From contig JAKUCV010003286.1 in NCBI GenBank assembly GCA_028386065.3, positions 22,896 to 86,895 of the forward strand: a DNA stretch of 64,000 bases, in the 5' to 3' direction. Shown in pieces: positions 24,891-33,813 of this stretch. Numbering within the stretch: the first letter of the stretch is position 1; each line of letters begins with the position of its first letter. The DNA comes from Turnera subulata (Eukaryota > Streptophyta > Magnoliopsida > Malpighiales > Passifloraceae). A program made the position numbers and the translations under genes. The notes under the pieces are model-generated. The model did not search any database. It worked only from the letters and a program-made list of their open reading frames with translations, and was not told the origin of the DNA.

Positions 24891-26098
24891 TGATTCCTCT
24901 AGAAATAAAATCTCTTTCTAGAAAAATAGCAGTCCGAGCAACAAACACTTTGTGCTCTGAAGGATTATAGAAATAATACCCTTTAGTTTCCTTAGGATAT
25001 CATACAAAGAGGCACTTCTCGGATTTAGGGCCGAGTATATTTGATGCTTCACGTCTCACGTAAGCTTCATAACCCCAAATCCTCATAAAAGACAAATTGG
25101 GACGCTTCCCAATCCATATCTCATATGGTGTCTTTTCAACCGATTTAGATGGAACATGGTTAAGTGTAAATGCAGCACTCAATAATGCATGTCCCCAAAA
25201 AGAAGAAGGAAGGTCAGCTTGACTCATCATAGGACGGACCATGTCTAACAAAGTTCTATTCCTCCTTTCAGATACACCATTCCATTGAGGCGTACCTGGT
25301 GGAGTAAGTTGTGATACTATACCACATTGCTTTAGATGATCAAGAAATTCTCGGTCTAAGTATTCACCTTCTCGATCTGATCGAAGCATTTTAATACTCT
25401 TACCGAGTTGATTCTGTACTTCATTCTTGAATTCTTTGAACTTTTCAAAGGATTCAGACTTGTGTTTCGTTAGATACACAAAGCCATATCTACTGTGATC
25501 ATCAGTAAATGTAATGAAGTACTGAAAACCACCTCTGGCCTATGTAAACATAGGTCCGCATACATCAGAATGTATAAGACCTAATAAGTCTGTAGCTCTT
25601 TCACCTTGACCAGTAAAGGGAGCCTTCGTCATTTTGCCTAATAAACATGACTCACTTGTCTCATATGATTCAAAATCAAATGAGTCTAAAAGTCCATCTT
25701 TATGGAATTTAGAAATACGAGTCTCGTCTATATGGCATAAACAACAATGCCAAAGGTAGGTTTCATTAGAATCATTTAGTCTAACCTTCTTCGTATTAAT
25801 GTTATAGATTGGTGTTTCTAGGTTTAGAAAGTACAAACCATTGCTCAAATATGCACCACCATAATAAATATCATTGAAATAAATAGAACAACAATTGTTC
25901 TTTATTTTCAATGAAAAGCCTTTCTTGTCCATACAAGACACAGAAATCAAATTCCTGCTTATGGTAGGTACATAATAACAATTGTCCTGTTCTAAGACCA
26001 ACCCACTCGGCAAGGACAGATAGTAAGTTCCTACGGCTAATGCAGCAACTCTTGCTCCATTTCCAACGCGCAGGTCTATCTCACCCTTTGCTAATCTT
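24891..26098 (-). pseudogene. Copia GAG-pre-integrase and integrase, broken
   Basis: Two open pieces in one frame. 26013-25540 holds the zinc-binding GAG-pre-integrase domain, with both histidines of WHCCLCH visible; the first cysteine of the expected CESC is serine (codon 25654-25656). It continues to the first integrase aspartate in IHSDVCGP. A TAG stop at 25540-25542 interrupts before FTDDHSRYG (second aspartate). 25479-25000 gives LRSDREGEYL, PPGTPQWNGVSERRNRTLLD (catalytic glutamate of the D,D-35-E set), then NHVPSKSVEKTPYEIW and KCLFV. A TGA stop at 25000-25002 follows where a glycine codon is expected. Downstream, YPKETKGYYFYNPSE and ARTAIFLERDFISRG remain readable. Confidence 0.9.
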
Positions 26099-27060
26099 CT
26101 ACTCTTTTCTCAGATCCTGCACATTTACAAAAATGTGAGAACCACATCCGGTAGCTAATACCCATGATGCAGAGATAGAGATATTAGCCTCTATAACAAA
26201 AATACCTGAAGCGGAAGTCTTACTTCCCTTCTGTTTCCTCACCTCTTCAAGGTAAATAGGGCAGTTACGTTTCCAATGGCCAGGTTTCTTGTAATGGAAA
26301 CATTGTCCTTCCTTTGCAATACCACCTTTGGCTTTCAGCACATGGGAACAAGAAAATGCACATGCACCAAACTTTTTGGTACATTTCTTCTTCTTGTAAA
26401 ACTTAGCTTTACCCTTTCCTTTGCCTTTTCCAACCATCAAATTGTTGTTGGATTTGTTTGCCTTCATTTGTTGCTCAACTGTTCCTAACACGTTAAGCAA
26501 CTCAGGCAAGGATTTGTCAAGATGATTCATATTGAAATTCATGACAAATTCATTGTAACTATCCGGCAACGATTGCAGGACAAAATCAATGCCAACTGCT
26601 TTTGCAAAGGAAAACCTAGACCCTCAAGGTTCTCAATGTAACCAATCATCTTGAGCACATGAGGTCTAACAGGTGATGATTCAGCCATCTTGCATTGGAA
26701 TAAAGCCTTAGAGGTCTCGTACCTCACATGCCTTGCTTGCTTTTTCAAGAGCATTTTCAGGTGCTCGATCATATCGAACGCCCCCATGTTCTCATGTAGC
26801 TTCTGAAGCTCAGAGTCCATGGTAATTAGCATAAGACATGCAACATCCAACGCATCATCAACATGCTTCTTGTAAGCATCCCTTTCTGCCCTAGGAGCAT
26901 TAGGCGCCAGTACATTAGAAACAGGCCCTTCAAGGACATACAACTTTTCTTGTTAGAGGACTATCCTCAAAATGCGATGCCACTCTAGGAAACTATTCCT
27001 ATTCAGCTTGTCCTTCTCAAGGACCGATCGCAATGATAATGTGCCAGTATTTTGTGCCAT
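26099..27060 (-). pseudogene. Copia Gag and protease, broken
   Basis: The likely start is the ATG at 27060-27058 (MAQNTGTLSLRSVLEKDKL), followed by an in-frame TAA at 26953-26955. Gag continues as YVLEGPVSNVLAPNAPRAER and ALFQCKMAESSPVRPHVLKM, shifts frame near 26570-26600, and resumes at LPDSYNEFVMNFNMN. The CCHC knuckle is mutated: CFHYKKPGHWKRNC has tyrosine for the second cysteine (codon 26291-26293). The aspartic protease site reads LATGCGSH, so the catalytic aspartate of DTG is alanine (codon 26153-26155). A further frameshift lies at about 26098-26105, before the reading resumes as RRLAKGEIDLRVGNG. This copy could not package RNA or process a polyprotein. Confidence 0.9.
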
Positions 27061-27428
27061 GGTAACTCTACAACAATGATCAACTCACACAAATAATAGT
27101 CATGTATACAAAATCATTTAACAAGGAATTCTGTTAAATGATGCTCCTACTATGAATCAAGATAATGATAAGTAGGCCAAGATCCATATTTCACTACAAG
27201 ATAAGTCAGTTTTTGGCTGGTCGCTCACATCATAGTTATTTAGGTAGACAACTCTTGTCAATTACATCTCATGTAACTCTTGGATAGTTGACTGAACAAC
27301 ACTTATTCTTGTCTATCTAATAGACTTAGCTCAACTCTTTGCCTCTAAGTCCTCAAACCAATTGAGATGACCTAGTTAAGTCCAAACCCACAATAAGCAG
27401 TTCAGATATTACAATTATCCCGTCGCAC

Positions 27429-27617
27429 CTTGCTAGGATAAACATTGGCACCTTTCTTTGGCAAAACCTACCAAGTGTTGATCTAAGCAATGATGAGTGC
27501 TTATCATGGAAGGCAACTAAGAACTTAATATTTAACATCTTGCTAGGATAAACATTGGCACTTTGCTTTGGCAAACCTACCAAATGTTGATCTAAGCATA
27601 GATGAGTGCTTGTCAAT
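27429..27617. repeat. 110-bp direct tandem duplication in leader
   Basis: CTTGCTAGGATAAACATTGG starts at 27429 and again at 27539. The copies continue through TTTGGCAAA, CCTACCAA, GTTGATCTAAGCA and GATGAGTGCTT with small indels. Two copies only, the second slightly shorter. Confidence 0.85.
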
Positions 27618-27808
27618 AAATTGTTTCCAAAACATGCATGTGATCATATATCGCATATACAATCATTTATAATCAATACCAAGCTATATGACATGATTAT
27701 AAAAGGATAAACATGCTAACAAGCAATCAACATGTTGTTCATATATCATTAAGATGATAAGAACATGTCATCTAGCATGCATAACTTCAAACTCCTTGGC
27801 AGAATCTT

Positions 27809-28192
27809 CAAAACATCAATGTTGACACTTAACATTGATGTTTGAAGTTTCTGAACTCCAGAACATCGATGTTTAAAGTTTTTGGAACCAGAACATCGAT
27901 GTTTAACACTTAAACATCGATGTTTAAAGTTTCTGGAACTCCAAATCATTGGCCGAATGCTCATAACATCGATGTTTGAACAGTGAACATCGATGTTTGA
28001 ACAGTGTTTCTACAAAAACACCTTGAAATGCAATCGGTCAAGAGAACATCGATGTTTAAACATAAACATCGATGTTTGAACCCCTCGGTGGACTACAGAC
28101 CAAGGAGAACATCGATGTTTAACCATTAAACATCGATGTTTTGTCCACTTGGCCGAAGAGAACATCTATGTTTACCCATAAACATCGATGTT
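27809..28192. repeat. Array of the palindrome AAACATCGATGTTT
   Basis: Thirteen copies of AACATCGATGTT or one- to two-base variants in about 380 bp (near 27811, 27830, 27862, 27892, 27912, 27965, 27985, 28044, 28063, 28108, 28128, 28161, 28180). The 14-mer AAACATCGATGTTT is its own reverse complement. Most copies sit in pairs about 18-21 bp apart, separated by longer unrelated spacers that also share short phrases such as TTTCTGGAACTCC. The strict conservation of the core against diverged spacers suggests the core is the functional or amplified part. Confidence 0.9.
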
Positions 28193-28466
28193 ATGCCCTT
28201 TTATCGAACTCATTCGACTTTCTGCCAGAAGTACAAAATGATTGCTATCATATGCCAATCAAGTACTTGTTGTCAAACACCTTTGACAGAACCAACTTCA
28301 ACGTATCACATATATGAGAATCAGAATGATCTAGTTTAAGCATACTATCAACATAAGCATAATAAACTATGACCAAGTTATGTTGCTTATATAATCATGA
28401 TCAAGCCACAGCACATATAGCATATCATACATAAAAACAACTTATTCAGTTTAGTGTTTCACAAGA

Positions 28467-28479
28467 GGCTCCGCTACCA
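28467..28479 (-). other. Copia primer-binding site
   Basis: On the coding strand TGGTAGCGGAGCC follows the 5' LTR end after one base. It resembles the usual initiator tRNA-Met site TGGTATCAGAGCC with two differences. The same variant occurs in the two other LTR elements of the window (33354-33366 and 44750-44761). Confidence 0.85.
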
Positions 28480-29974
28480 CTATAAGTAACCGGGCATGCA
28501 AACTTGACAATCAAAAAGCAGCAGAAAGACCCGGTAGTCATAGAGGATCCAAGTGAAGCCAACTAAACCGAATAACAATTTTTCGTACCTTGCTTGGTTG
28601 AGGTCTTTCACCCATCTGTAGTGTAGAATAAGCAAGAACCCGACAAGAAATCTGGCTCCTTTACGGTATCCATACGAACCGTCGATGTCCAGCTAGCAAT
28701 CATCTCACAATCACCAACCCGAGCACTCCCGAACCGCAGTGCTAGCTGCAGAAAACCGAGAGCTAGAACTTGTGTTTGATGTGTTTCTTTCTTTCTCAAA
28801 GAAAGGGGTGTGTAATGAAACGCCCGTGTCCCAACTTATTAATATAAGTTATAAATTAATTATAGATTGACCAAATAGCCCTTATCATTCCCGGGACACC
28901 CGTATCCCAAATCATCTATAAAAGAATGTATAGCATGTGAAGTGACCAAAATGCCCTTCTACCCGGGATACAATATCAACAACATAATCAATGAACAATT
29001 GTACAACAAAATACACAACAACGAGTATGCAGCGGAAGACTATACATATGATAACATGTATGCAGTGAACTCTATGGATCCGACCCGAGGAGAGGAAAGC
29101 ACTGCCACCTGCTGATATGCTCTTCTGATCATCGATCAGCTAACCTGTGTAAAACTGTGAGGGGGTGAGACCAACCACTGTCTCACCGCAGACAAATAAA
29201 CCAATAATATACAAAACAAATCAACTATAAGTACACCGGCATCAATCAACAACAACCACAATACACAGAGCAAGACATCATCAGACTACAAACCATCACT
29301 TGTCATTACTATATTATTATCTTTGTTATTAGGGTTTAAATATTTTATTAGGGCCCTCTACTGTGTGCGTCGAGCTCGGTCCCGTCTCATGAGACAACCA
29401 GGCACGAAGCCCAAATAAACCAGGCACGAAGCCCAAACATATCTAGAGAGAGAGAGACAGAGAGAAAGAGGGAGGTAGAAAGGGGGAGGTACAAAGAGGG
29501 AGGTAGAACCGGCCATCACAGGCCCATATGCAAACCCGCATGCCATCCCGAGGGGTATTACTTCCCGCTCGAACCAACCGGTCAACAGCCCCACAGTAGA
29601 CTTTATTATAATTCGTTATTCTCATTTATTCTTTAAGAGTTGTACCATACATTATTGTCAAACATCGTTGTGTGGATTTAATATCTTAATCTCAAATCCG
29701 GGCCTCCAGCCCACAGTCCACCACACAAACACAAATCCATAAATCATGTTATTTAGCATAACAAACAAACATGCTCAACCGGCATATCATATTACACCGG
29801 CACACAATTCACTTAGTCAGGCATACCGCATCAAAGATATCATCAATATATACACTTGCAATTAACAACATCAGCACATCAAGCAAGCATGCATACAGCA
29901 TTAAAGACCAACAATTAATACCACTTAAAATATCAAGACAGTTTACCGAGCATTGTAGGCAGTAATGCATACAA

Positions 29975-30165
29975 NNNNNNNNNNNNNNNNNNNNNNNNNN
30001 NNNNNNNNNNNNNNNNNNNNNNNNNNNNNNNNNNNNNNNNNNNNNNNNNNNNNNNNNNNNNNNNNNNNNNNNNNNNNNNNNNNNNNNNNNNNNNNNNNNN
30101 NNNNNNNNNNNNNNNNNNNNNNNNNNNNNNNNNNNNNNNNNNNNNNNNNNNNNNNNNNNNNNNNN
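29975..30165. other. Assembly gap (191 N)
   Basis: A run of N inside the nested LTR-like insertion. Reading frames drawn across it are meaningless, and the true length of the missing sequence is unknown. Confidence 1.
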
Positions 30166-30814
30166 CACACACCAGATTTGCAAAACAATCAAACAAACCA
30201 TGAAACAATTAAGACACCAGATTGCTTACCGGTAATAACCACCAAAATGGGGTGCTCACATCCCGGTTTCGTTCACTGAACCCAAGCCTGCAGCAAACCT
30301 CTGCCGGGGACAAAGAACCCGTGCACCAACATAACAATAACAACCCAGCCACTCAACAACACCATCTGCAACCTCGTCAACACCCCCACACTGCAGGAAT
30401 CCACAAACCCGACCACCAGAGCCATCGGCCACCAAACACAAGCTACACACAACCACCACCAACAGCCAACACAACACAGTCGACCCGCCACCCTCCGGCC
30501 ACCACGGAGTCCACAGCAAACCACACAAACACACACGCGCCGCCAACAACACAAAATCACCCACGGTCAGAACTCGGAAGAGCAAGAAGGAAGAGCAAAA
30601 GGAGGAGAAAGGCAGCGAAGCTTACCAACCAACGGCGGGGACCCGAACACAGATCCTCCTCGTCACAACCTCGCGCCGGTTATGCCCAGTGCGTGCTCCC
30701 CTTCTCGATGCGGCGACGTCTCCAAGGTGATGGCACGGCGAGCGGGTGAGAAGAGAAAAGATGAAGAGGAAAGGAAGTCCGGCCCTAGAGCCGTCGTCTT
30801 CACAACCTGAGGAG

Positions 30815-30952
30815 AGGGGGTTTCGTGAGGAAAAGAGAGAGATGGAGAGAGAGAGCGAGAGAGAAGAAGAAGAAGAAGGGAGGTAGGAGGAGGCGGCGAG
30901 GAGTAGAAGAAAGAAAAAAAGAAAGGAGGAGAAAAGAAAAAGAAGAGGGCCG
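30815..30952. repeat. Purine-rich (GA) tract
   Basis: Strongly purine-biased stretch with GAGAGA and AAGAAGAAG runs on the plus strand, in the nested LTR-like insertion. On the minus strand it is a CT-rich stretch following an AAACCCTAGCC motif, a pattern common in plant 5' untranslated and promoter regions. A role as the LTR's leader is inference. Confidence 0.6.
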
Positions 30953-31681
30953 GCTAGGGTTTTGACCCACCAAGCTCAAAACGACGTCATGTCGTTTAGC
31001 TTGGCGCGGTCAACCCGCCCCGTTGACCTGCAGCTTTTTTTTTTTTTTCACAATTCCAAAACGACGTAGTTTTATAGTACCCTCCGTTAATCTTCGCGTT
31101 TCACCCCGTTCTCGGATCCGTTTCCAACGGAACCCGAACCATGGACGACACCCACTTAAAATTGACATTCCCAAGGCATAGTAATTTATTTCTCGACTAA
31201 AACTCGAAAATACCCCAAGGGTAAAATTGGAATTAAAATTTCGAAAAATCCGAAAAATCAAATTACGAAAATTCGGGGCGTTACATGTAATCTGAATATT
31301 CAAGTCTCACTCAAGTCTCACTTGTGTGTGTTTTTGCAAGTCTGAAAAATCAGAATTCAAGAGCTAGATAATCTCATTACCCACACCCGCTAATGCATAA
31401 AGTAAATGGAGACAATGGCCAACATAATGGTCCACCATCTATCATGATTAAGATTCTCATTATCTTGTCTACCACTAATGCATTATCATATATCAACACA
31501 TCACATCACTAATTCTGGTTCAATAATTCAGACAATTAGTGAACCAAAACGGCCCTGGTCCAACCACGGTCCAAGCATGGTCCAACCACTAGGTCGAACC
31601 ACGGTCCAACCATGGTTCAACCACCAGCTTGAATCAACAGTTCTATGTGTGTGACCCTGTAGGTACTTATAACGTTTGGAA

Positions 31682-31710
31682 ATAATTGTAAAATCTCATT
31701 TTACAATTAT
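31682..31710. repeat. Perfect 12-bp-stem hairpin unique to one LTR
   Basis: ATAATTGTAAAA and its exact reverse complement TTTTACAATTAT around the loop TCTCA. The other LTR (about 22551) reads straight from GTTTGG to CTAAGCAAAG with no hairpin, so it was gained here or lost there. Both LTR copies should have been identical at insertion. Confidence 0.85.
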
Positions 31711-32488
31711 AAGCAAAGAGCAACGTCTAGCAACACATCATTGCTACCCAAACGACAAGATCAGTACTGATTCAATATGCCTCGGAAACATGTCATCGTC
31801 CTTTCGTCCCATTATCAAGATTAAACACGAGACATGGACAACGTCATTCTCGTATATGTTTAATCTTAGTTTCATGATCCCTGAGTTAACTGTGTAAAAC
31901 GGATACTCATTATATCACCATATTACATAATCCGAGCGTGGCCACGCATTTAACAGTTCAAATCTATCAAGAGGCCATCTGATAATATACCCGTTATATG
32001 GGTTGGACGAATCCCATCTCGATCAATCAAAACCCACTACACATTATATCATATACCCAATGATTACCCTCACGTCCACTCAGTTACGAATGACCAGGAA
32101 TAATATCAAAGTATACAACTTATATGTTGGGAACCTTGATGATGTCAGGTCTAAGGACAATACATATAAGAACCACTAATGATATTCATATAACGTTCCA
32201 TGTAGGGTTCTTATGTGGGTCGGTCCAGTCCACAAGTTCTCTAACTTGTACCCGTATGTAGAATTCATATCTCATATAATTCTCAACATACGCTAGTCTT
32301 TATTTATTATTACAACCCATCCATAATAATAATCGACTGGGGACATTTAAGAATATATCAAATATATTCAAGGGTTATAAATATGTGCAAGTGTTTATCT
32401 CATAAACATATTTATTGGAACAACCTTAATGTATATACATGACTACATACGATCATCCATTGATTGGCTTTTGGGCACATTACTAACA

Positions 32489-33138
32489 GCACCAATGCCC
32501 CAGTGAACCAAAGCATAAGAGCAATCTCCAAATCCACCATGTCAAATGCTACTAAGACGGTTCCACAAATATGGGGAAGATTTATAAGGATTTTTGGATG
32601 ACTTCCGAGGACATTTTGAGCTCATCTGAGGTGCTTTTCCATTTTTCCCGATTGACGGGATTTTAATTGTTCCAAAAATAAAAAGTCGGACATCCATATC
32701 TCTGAAAAATCTGAAATTTTGCAGGTAGTTGGATTGGATTTTTATTGGTGTGTGTACAAAACTTCAGCTCAAAACTCAAAAATCGCACCAACGGCGCACC
32801 AATGGCCTAGTGAACCAATGCATAAGAGCAATCTCCAAATCCACCATGTCAAATGCTACCTAAGATGATTCCAAAAATTTGGGAATGATTTATAAGGATT
32901 TTTGGATGCCCTCCCCGGACATTTTAAGCTCATCTGAGGTGCTTTTCCAAATATCCCGGTTTACGGGATTTTAATTGTTCCAAAAATAAAAGGTTGGAAT
33001 TCCACTTCTCAGAAAAATCTGAAATTTTGCAGGTAGTTGGATTATATTTTTATTGGTGTGTGTACAAAATTTCAGCTCAAAACTCAAAAATTAAAATTTC
33101 AGCTTAAAACTCAAAAATCGCACCAATGGCGCATCAAT
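32489..33138. repeat. Satellite island between two elements
   Basis: Roughly two monomers of the window's satellite in the same orientation, starting with the copia target duplication gcacc (32489-32493) and ending with tcaat (33134-33138), the target duplication of the next element. The variants resemble left-arm monomers; the GTGCAACAATGGCC form typical of the right arm is absent. Confidence 0.93.
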
Positions 33139-33353
33139 TGTCACGGGGTCATTACCCTCTCCCCAAAAGGTCAACCTAGTGGGGTGTGCAGCACCCCTCT
33201 ATATATGGCCCAAGACCTTCCCCTTCCTTTCCGATGTGGGATTCCGTCACATTTTCCCCCACCGAATCCGACGACGCCCTCGTTGTCGACCGGGCACCCT
33301 GCCTACTCCATACCCACGGAGCGCTTGGCGTGACACCGGAGTTGGGTCGGGTC

Positions 33354-33366
33354 GGCTCCGCTACCA
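33354..33366 (-). other. Primer-binding site of the small LTR element
   Basis: Minus strand TGGTAGCGGAGCC, two bases after the LTR end CCGTGACA. Identical over 13 bases to the copia site at 28467-28479, although the LTRs are unrelated. Confidence 0.7.
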
Positions 33367-33368
33367 AC

Positions 33369-33813
33369 TGTCACGGACTTAGAGTTTTGGAATGTTAGCC
33401 CGTGCGGCTCCTGGGCAACTTTCACTCAAACTCAAGCCTAAGATCAGCCTTACACCAATGGAAGCAATTGGAGAAAGAATAAAGAAAGGCAACAAGTGAA
33501 CAAGAGGGTGTTTGGAAGGAATGAACCCAATTGTATTACTTCTCCCAAGTATACAAAGCTCTCAAGTGTGTGTTTTGATGGATGCTTTACAAATGAGGAG
33601 CCCTCCTCCTTATATAGGCAAATCCCCCTCCACCATGGATGGCTAGGATTGAGCCTCTAGAATGTTCCACGATCTAACGGTGGAGATTACAAGGCCTAGA
33701 ATGTTCTATGGAAAATATCTACACAACCTTATCCACAAGAGTAGCCTAGAGGATTCCATAAGGTTCTAGAGAATTCCGCACCCTTCTAGGCTTGGAGTGC
33801 AAGTAGTGTGACA
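33369..33813 (-). repeat. LTR of the small element (445 bp)
   Basis: Bounded by TGTCACAC on the minus-strand 5' side and CCGTGACA next to the primer site. It carries a TATA box in the minus direction and three heat-shock-element-like motifs upstream of it. Only one full copy exists in the window, so the LTR call rests on end sequences, the adjacent primer site and the target duplication. Confidence 0.6.
33608..33776 (-). promoter_or_regulatory. TATA box with upstream heat-shock-element-like motifs
   Basis: Minus-strand TATA box CCTATATAAGG (33608-33618). Upstream of it are GAATGTTC at 33660-33667 (extended CTCTAGAATGTTC, one mismatch to a three-unit element), GAATGTTC at 33699-33706, and TTCTAGAGAATTC at 33764-33776 (three alternating units with one mismatch). 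The consensus recognised by plant heat-shock factors is alternating TTC and GAA spaced by two bases. Distance from TATA is about 40-160 bp, a plausible promoter layout. Confidence 0.5.

Larger units (their letters stand above)
27061..28466 (-). other. Copia 5' leader between primer site and gag
   Basis: About 1.4 kb of AT-rich sequence with no coding homology in any frame that I can see. It holds a 110-bp direct duplication (27429-27617) and a dense array of a 14-bp palindrome (27809-28192). Open frames at 27353-27616 and 27749-27964 are products of these repeats. Long leaders before gag occur in some plant copia lineages; whether this one carries packaging or dimerisation signals is inference. 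Confidence 0.8.
28816..31285. mobile_element. LTR-like nested insertion, probably a solo LTR (2.47 kb)
   Basis: Starts TGAAACGCCCG and ends GGGGCGTTACA, giving TG and CA outer ends with a short inverted repeat around ACGCCC, flanked by the 5-bp duplication tgtaa. No gag or pol motif is visible, and no direct terminal repeats or primer site were found, so a long LTR left by LTR-LTR recombination is the best fit. TGTAACGCCCCG at one end (minus strand) resembles starts of plant Ty3/gypsy LTRs. Contents: two tandem copies of CCAGGCACGAAGCCCAAA (29397-29435), purine-rich tracts, an AAACCCTA motif (minus strand, near 30952) and a 191-base assembly gap. The proline- and threonine-rich frame at 30222-30749 has no recognisable family. 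Caveat: the gap could hide relevant sequence. Confidence 0.7.
21803..32488 (-). mobile_element. Degenerate Ty1/copia LTR retrotransposon
   Basis: A complete but dead minus-strand element. On its coding strand it reads 5' LTR (32488-28481, split by a nested insertion), primer site, 1.4-kb leader, a Gag-Pro-Int-RT-RNaseH reading frame (27060-23345), a polypurine tract and the 3' LTR (23330-21803). The order integrase before reverse transcriptase is diagnostic of Ty1/copia. The 5-bp target duplication gcacc lies at 21798-21802 and 32489-32493, within a satellite CCAAT tract. Without the nested insertion and its 5-bp duplication the element is about 8.2 kb. LTR outer ends are TG and TA on the coding strand rather than TG and CA. 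In one stretch of about 250 bp the LTRs differ at about ten positions, so the insertion is not recent. I did not assign a copia lineage. Confidence 0.95.
28481..32488 (-). repeat. Copia 5' LTR, split by a nested insertion
   Basis: Homologous to 21803-23330. The left part is 28481-28815 and the right part 31286-32488, with 5 bp (tgtaa) duplicated on both sides of the insert at 28811-28815 and 31286-31290. It carries a 29-bp hairpin at 31682-31710 that the other LTR lacks. The outer end ACTAACA is followed by the target duplication gcacc. Confidence 0.93.
33139..33813 (-). mobile_element. Small LTR-type non-autonomous element (TRIM-like, one LTR)
   Basis: 675 bp with TG and CA outer ends, flanked by the 5-bp duplication tcaat (33134-33138 and 33814-33818). 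On the minus strand it reads as a 445-bp LTR (33813-33369) ending CCGTGACA, a two-base spacer, a primer site (33366-33354), then about 215 bp of GC-richer internal sequence ending again in CCGTGACA. A purine tract TTTTGGGGAGAGGG sits just before that end, where a second LTR should begin. The second LTR is thus missing or reduced to a few bases. No coding capacity. The alternative is a solo LTR of an unknown family with a chance primer-like motif. Confidence 0.65.

Noticed and set aside
27809..28192. CRISPR-like array
   Set aside because: Repeats are 14-bp palindromes with irregular spacing in a plant retrotransposon leader; no spacers of constant length and no cas genes.
29809..30279. Frames crossing the run of N
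   Set aside because: They exist only because N translates as X.
30222..30749. 175-codon proline/threonine/histidine-rich frame
   Set aside because: Low-complexity composition inside an LTR-like insertion beside an assembly gap; overlapping frames on the other strand are equally long.
32489..33138. Possible third copia LTR piece or separate element between 32488 and 33139
   Set aside because: The sequence is ordinary satellite bounded by the two target duplications.
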